30,712 bases of DNA from Chrysomallon squamiferum (lineage: Eukaryota > Mollusca > Gastropoda > Neomphalida > Peltospiridae). The notes below the pieces were generated by a model. That model did no database searches and had not been told where the DNA came from. It saw only the letters and a program-made list of their open reading frames with translations. Shown one piece after another: positions 22,983 to 30,712 of the stretch. A program made the translations under genes and the position numbers. Location: contig CM022677.1 of NCBI GenBank assembly GCA_012295275.1, positions 24,648,264 through 24,678,975 on the forward strand, given 5' to 3'. Numbering within the stretch: position 1 is the stretch's first letter; each line of letters starts with the position of its first letter.

Positions 22983-23309
22983 CTGACACATTTAAGTCAA
23001 TTTCAGTGCTCCAATTCAGTCCACTCCGACATCTCCAACGACTGAGGTCTATTTTGTCCATATGGTCTATTTGTAATTTGTACACACGTGGATCGGAATT
23101 CGGGTCTACACATCCACAGCTGTAGGTGTAGATTGGAAATATCAGTTTGCAGTCTGCGTCGACTATGCAAACCGTCCAATATCCGTAGCCAAAATTTTGT
23201 TGAAAAGACGAATCATGTTTAATGTTGCTTGTAGGAGATACCTCGCAGTAAATCGTGTAGTTCCTCCCATTAGCAGGCCATGCAGTTGTATAGATATCCA
23301 GATTTAAAT
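22983..23309 (-). CDS. gamma2 domain exon (S type)
   Basis: A 327-bp phase 1-1 exon on the minus strand (caattctag ... gtaaag), open throughout. It has N-Y-T-I-Y-C21, F-Q-Q-N-F-G-Y-G, V-C47-I-V-D-A-D-C53, Y-S-C-G-C (64/66), Y-K-L-Q-I, R-W-R-C93 and a closing E-I-D-L-N-V. The longest ATG-initiated frame covers only its second half, because the first half lacks an in-frame ATG. It is the only domain between the gamma2 signal exon and the proposed tail, so gamma2 would be a secreted single-domain protein. Its closest relative is domain S of gamma1. Confidence 0.86.
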
Positions 23310-23331
23310 CTAGAATTGAATATTTAATTTG

Positions 23332-23362
<31 letters not shown>

Positions 23363-23612
23363 AGAAGTTTTATTTTTATGATTACTTTACTTACTTATGT
23401 TTCTTTCTTCTTTATTCTTATGGTGATTAACGTGATAATCATCATGATCATAATCATCAACATCAGCAGCATGATCAGTATTTTATCGTCGTCACCTTCA
23501 ACACAATTCTTCTTCTTCTTCTTCTTCTTTTCATTATTATTACAGCTATATTACCATAACATTTACAGTGTATTTAATGTTGGAAAACAAACAAACGAAT
23601 AAACAAACAAAC

Positions 23613-23679
23613 CTGGAGTGACTGAAGAGACTGATAAGAAAAGGACGTGAAAAATAATAAAACTCCAAGAAATGATCAT
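23613..23679 (-). CDS. gamma2 exon 1: signal peptide
   Basis: On the minus strand ATG at 23679 opens M-I-I-S-W-S, a hydrophobic core (F-I-I-F-H-V-L-F-L-S-V) and a polar end (S-S-V-T-P-G). The phase-1 donor at 23612 is gtttgt, weaker than usual but at the same relative place as in gamma1; 67 bp. The 5' flank (23680-23730) shares acttgag and agaagagaaa blocks with gamma1 and gamma0, and a (TA)n tract lies about 60 bp upstream (23740-23766). The domain exon follows after about 300 bp, including a poly(A) run near 23331-23359. Confidence 0.7.
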
Positions 23680-23792
23680 GATTGGAAGTGTAAAACTTTC
23701 TCTTCTGTCCAGTCTCCTCAAGTAATAATGTCTGTGTGAAATATATATATATATATATATATATATTATGCAACTTCGTTCTGTGCTATACA

Positions 23793-24198
23793 TATACTGA
23801 ACAAAATAAGAAACGTTCGCTAACTTTGCTTGAACATAACTCGATGAAAACAAACCGGTGGGAAATAATTGTTATATATGCGTTTAAAAGAATGTTGCAT
23901 TATGCATGCATTGCTTGGTGCAAAAAATCATGGTTATAGGCAAACTGGGAGAAATTTTGACCAAGTGTGATAAGGGATAAATAAAATAAATATATATATA
24001 TATATATATATAAAACAACAACAAACAAAAACAACTTAATAACGGTGTGACAACCTCTTGAATTGGCCACTGGTGTTCTTCTCTGTGCTTTAGAATTGTC
24101 TAAAGTGTTGATTTTTGCCTGTGCAATATTGTTCCATTCCTGAATGATCGCTTGACGAAGTTCGTTGACGTTAGGTGGTGGGTTGGGACGACCCCTCA
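23793..24198 (-). mobile_element. Tc1/mariner-type transposon remnant
   Basis: On the minus strand 24198-24030 encodes a fragment like the C-terminus of Tc1/mariner transposases: P-N-P-P-P-N-V-N-E-L-R, then E-W-N-N-I-A-Q, I-N-T-L, and a degraded R-G-C-H-T where the family often ends in R-G-G-H-T-x-Y. The DDE catalytic part is absent. The DNA to its left (about 23796-23970) looks like the element's non-coding end and begins tgaacaaaataagaaacgtt, resembling a terminal repeat. The other end of the element is replaced by the 11-bp minisatellite. It is certainly inactive. Confidence 0.65.
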
Positions 24199-25055
24199 GT
24201 TAAACATCAGTTAAACATCAGTTAAACATCAGTTAAACATCAGTTAAACATCAGTTAAACACCAGTTAAACATCAGTTAAACATCAGTTAAACATCAGTT
24301 AAACATTAAACATCAGTTAAACATCAGTTAAACATCAGTTAAACATCAGTTAAACATCAGTTAAACATCAGTTAAACATCAGTTAAACATCAGTTAAACA
24401 TCAGTTAAACATCAGTTAAAAACATCAGTTAAACATCAGTTAAACATCAGTTAAACATCAGTTAAACATCAGTTAAACATCAGTTAAACATCAGTTAAAC
24501 ATCAGTTAAACATCAGTTAAACATCAGTTAAACATCAGTTAAACATCAGTTAAACATCAGTTAAACATCAGTTAAACATCAGTTAAACATCAGTTAAACA
24601 TCAGTTAAACATCAGTTAAACATCAGTTAAACATCAGTTAAACATCAGTTAAACATCAGTTAAACATCAGTTAAACATCAGTTAAACATCAGCTAAACAT
24701 CAGTTAAACATCAGTTAAACATCAGCTAAACATCAGTTAAACATCAGCTAAACATCAGTTAAACATCAGTTAAACATCAGTTAAACATCAGTTAAACATC
24801 AATTAAACATCAGTTAAACATCAGTTGAACATCAGCTAAAAACATCAGTTAAACATCAAGTTAAAATCTGAACGAATCGCTAAAATCAATGAAAAGGTTA
24901 AACATCAGCTAAAATCAGTTAAACATCAGAAAAGTCTCTCAAAAATGAAAACATCAGCTAAACATCAGCTAAACAAGATCTGACAAAATCAATGAATTGG
25001 TTAAACATCAGTTTTAAAAATCAGTTAAACATCAGTTAAACATCAGCAAAACAGT
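24197..25055. repeat. 11-bp minisatellite (cagttaaacat)n
   Basis: Head-to-tail copies of an 11-bp unit, about 60 in the regular part (24197 to about 24863), with very few changes in the centre. A t-to-c variant (cagctaaacat) appears only toward the right end (from about 24690). Beyond 24863 the units scatter among other sequence, including two related stretches with aaaatcaatgaa before ggttaaacatcag. With an 11-bp period all three frames are crossed and stopped, so it does not code. Confidence 0.96.
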
Positions 25056-25144
25056 CGAGAAAAAAAAGAAATAGAAAACAGACTAAGAGTAAGAAGACAC
25101 GACAACGAACTCTCCTCCGCTCGTGAATTTCCAAACCTGTCTCA

Positions 25145-25152
25145 AGAACTGC

Positions 25153-25226
<74 letters not shown>
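25145..25226 (+). repeat. (CT)n microsatellite
   Basis: About 80 bp of CT with a small interruption at the right end. Confidence 0.95.
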
Positions 25227-25231
<5 letters not shown>

Positions 25232-25480
25232 CTCTCTCCTGTAAAAACTCCCTCAGTTCGCCAGTTTTGAACTGCAGAGGTTGCGTGGTTTGTTGGTCGG
25301 CACGTATGTATGTATATTTGGACATGTGTATGTGGACGGCGGCTGTGAACTGCATGTATGGTGTATGTTTCGTGTGTGTGGGGACACGGTATGAAGGGCG
25401 GCCCGATGAGTTGAACTGAGTAACCAGAAACTGAAGTCCTCTGTAAAACATTTCACAGGTATGTATATATGTATGTGTGA
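25227..25480. other. GC-richer island of unknown nature
   Basis: About 250 bp with clearly higher GC than its surroundings. A minus-strand frame crosses it but runs into the CT repeat and shows no family features or known domain. It could be part of a dispersed repeat or an exon of an unrelated gene; I cannot tell which. Confidence 0.35.
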
Positions 25481-25618
25481 ACTGTATTTGTCTGTTTGTT
25501 AAATACATACACAACAAATAACAAACACACACACAGATACAGCTGTTGTAATAGTTGTTGTAGTTGTAGTAGTAACTGCTGCTGTAGTAATAGTGGTATA
25601 GTAATTATAATACAATAA

Positions 25619-28686
<3,068 letters not shown>

Positions 28687-28848
28687 ATATTACCAACGAG
28701 CCATGCTGGAATACTAATTTACAAACAACGTAAAAAAGAAAAAAAAAACGATCACTGTTTTATGTACTGTTAATGATTTAAAAAAACACGACTGAAAAAA
28801 TGTCATTCACAACAAAAAAAAACAAAAAAAAAAAAAACACACATTCTT

Positions 28849-29174
28849 TCACGAACGACGAAACTGGAACTGGTTGCTAATGTCCTGCCCCGCACGACAC
28901 CTCCACTCTTTGAAGTCGTTGTTCTTCACCGGTGATATCGTCATCGTGAACGCGTCAGGTTCGAACCTGCTCAAGCAACCACACCGGTATCGCTTTATGT
29001 GGAACGGGCTCGTGCAGGAGGAGTCAGTCAGGCAGAACGTGACGAACACCCCTCGCACGTGCTTCTGGAACTCCACAGGGAACTTTCTGCCGCCGGCGGG
29101 GTAGACGTGGCAGTACAAAGTGTAGTTGTGCGTTGGCGTAGCGTAGGGTTTGCCGTTGATGAGCACAGCCGTAC
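28849..29174 (-). CDS. Ig-like domain exon V, probably terminal
   Basis: On the minus strand the acceptor tttacaag opens a phase-1 exon: V-L-I-N-G-K-P-Y-A, N-Y-T-L-Y-C, F-Q-K-H-V, T-F-C-L-T-D-S-S-C, Y-R-C-G-C, F-T-M-T-I, E-W-R-C, and a closing strand Q-F-Q-F-R-R-S followed by TGA. The stop falls where siblings have their donor, and no phase-1 consensus donor is present, so I take it as the last exon. It is much richer in GC than the beta and gamma exons, notably at third positions (as is W). Its nearest relative is alpha1, on the other strand 28 kb away. Confidence 0.82.
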
Positions 29175-29190
29175 CTTGTAAATACATTTG

Positions 29191-29405
<215 letters not shown>

Positions 29406-29718
29406 ATTGTTGTTGTTGTTGTTGTTGTGATGTTGTTGTTCATATTCTTCTTGCTGATTTCGACATCATTATCACAACCTTTATTATCAAATCGAATAAG
29501 ATTTCGGTCGAATAACAAATTTAGTGCAATAACATTTCTATATTGCCGATAAACAATTGATAATGATTACTATTTTATTTATTTATTTATTTATTTCTCT
29601 CCCTCTCTATGTTTAAATGTTGTAGAAATTTTCGAGCACAAAGTCGAATTTAACAATTATCTTTCGTGAGCAAAGTATACATAGATATATGTGCGTTTGT
29701 GTTTATGTATGTGTGTGT

Positions 29719-29847
<129 letters not shown>

Positions 29848-29892
29848 ACGACATCAAAACAAAACAAACGATTTACTCAGTGAATCACTTAC

Positions 29893-30219
29893 TCTTCACA
29901 TTGAAACTGAACTGGTTGCTAAGGCTTGGCCCCGCCTGGCACCTCCAGTTGACGTGATCTCTTTCTCTGACTGTTAACAGCGTCAGCCTGTACAGCCGAC
30001 TCGTCGAGCTGCCGTTGACGCAGCCGCACTCGTACACGTTCACGTGGAACGACTGTCGACAGTTCTTGTCGACCAAACAGACGGTGTAGAACGTGCCATT
30101 CTGTTCTCTCTGGAAGAGGACGTTGTAGGTGATGCTAGAGACGGGAGTTGAAGTACAGAACAGGGTGTAGTTGTTTCCCACAGGGACGCGCAGGGGACCG
30201 TTGATCTGTAGCGTCACAC
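29893..30219 (-). CDS. Ig-like domain exon W
   Basis: A 327-bp phase 1-1 exon on the minus strand with strong sites (atttttcag ... gtaagt). It has L-Q-I-N-G-P near the start, N-N-Y-T-L-F-C, V-L-F-Q-R-E, V-C-L-V-D-K-N-C, Y-E-C-G-C-V-N-G-S-S, Y-R-L-T-L, N-W-R-C-Q and S-N-Q-F-S-F-N-V. All six cysteines are present, with N-glycosylation sequons at N-Y-T, N-G-T and N-G-S. It is GC-richer than most of the window. It precedes V with a 718-bp intron and compatible phase, so the two probably form the end of one gene whose signal exon lies right of the window. A methionine upstream of the acceptor is in intron sequence and is not a leader. Confidence 0.86.
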
Positions 30220-30424
30220 CTGAAAAATTTTGAAATTCATGTTTATTGAGTGGTGTAATATGTATCGTAGCTGATATTATTGACACTGCAATACGAAGAA
30301 CGTTGGTAGTACAATAATTAATTTAGCAAAATATAAAAAATAAATAAATATTAATTAGAATTATAATAATAATGTTATTGTGCTTAGTATATTGCTTATT
30401 TGACGAACGTAAAGATACATATCT

Positions 30425-30455
<31 letters not shown>

Positions 30456-30590
30456 TATGTGAATGATTCTATGACCTTTGTTGGTGCATTTATCTACATC
30501 TGTTGTAGTTTTATGTATATTGTGAAGTATATATATATACACACAAACACACATATATATTTCTATCTATCTGTATATCTATCTATATAC

Positions 30591-30624
<34 letters not shown>

Positions 30625-30712
30625 ATATATATATTTATATATCGATAGATAGATAGATAAATAGAGAGGTAGACAGATATACAATGTGTATGTTTTGTTT
30701 TTGTTGTTTTTT
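30220..30712. other. Right edge: intron upstream of W, repeats
   Basis: AT-rich sequence with (AAT)n near 30426-30450, TA/TG repeats (about 30525-30640) and GATA units. No further exon is visible before the edge. Confidence 0.5.

Noticed and set aside
24197-24863. CRISPR-like or coding tandem repeat
   Set aside because: The 11-bp units abut without spacers, and all frames are stopped every 33 bp or less.
30220-30286. Methionine-led extension upstream of exon W as a signal peptide
   Set aside because: It lacks a hydrophobic core and is separated from the domain by a clear acceptor (atttttcag); it is intron.

Overview
The window looks like nuclear DNA from an animal, most likely a lophotrochozoan and probably a mollusc. 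Reasons: it is strongly AT-rich, it is packed with very long microsatellites, every recognisable gene is split into small exons by GT-AG introns, and it holds a decayed Tc1/mariner-type transposon. The species cannot be named from the sequence.

The genes all belong to one family. I find 20 copies of one exon type and five exons for a signal peptide. Each domain exon encodes one Ig-like domain of about 109 residues. Eleven are exactly 327 bp, and all the intact ones have phase-1 introns on both sides. The domain has six cysteines in a fixed pattern (the B-strand Cys after an N-Y-T sequon, then C-x5-C, then C-x-C, then W-x-C), and it lacks the usual C-strand Trp of Ig domains. No transmembrane segment, lectin or fibrinogen domain is visible, so the products look like secreted chains of one to four domains. 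I do not recognise a named gene.

Layout. 1-110 (minus): start of a domain exon cut by the window edge. 391-1313 (plus): two domain exons, alpha1 and alpha2, the second probably terminal. About 3495-9134 (plus): gene beta1, a signal exon plus domains A, B, C and D; the coding parts join in frame to 472 residues. About 9135-13012 (plus): gene beta2, a tandem duplicate of beta1, cut inside domain D by a run of exactly 200 N (13013-13212). After the gap everything is on the minus strand: 13246-14674 is a dead gene remnant (gamma0); 16417-19837 is gene gamma1 (signal, U, T, S), whose T exon has a 2-bp frameshift; 21640-21835 is a relic domain exon; 22115-23679 is gene gamma2 (signal, one domain, short tail; 146 residues); 28849-30219 holds two more domain exons, W and V, whose first exon lies beyond the right edge.

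The rest is simple repeat and low-complexity DNA, including CT/GA tracts up to about 370 bp, an AAT tract of about 350 bp, and an 11-bp minisatellite of about 60 copies that starts inside the transposon remnant. Introns between domains are often little more than microsatellite.

The locus reads as a fast-evolving array: tandem duplication, a probable gene-conversion tract, patches of amino-acid change between duplicates, loss of the same cysteine in two domains of one copy, and several broken copies. An immune or other recognition role is a reasonable hypothesis, but it rests on this evolutionary pattern, not on a recognised homologue.
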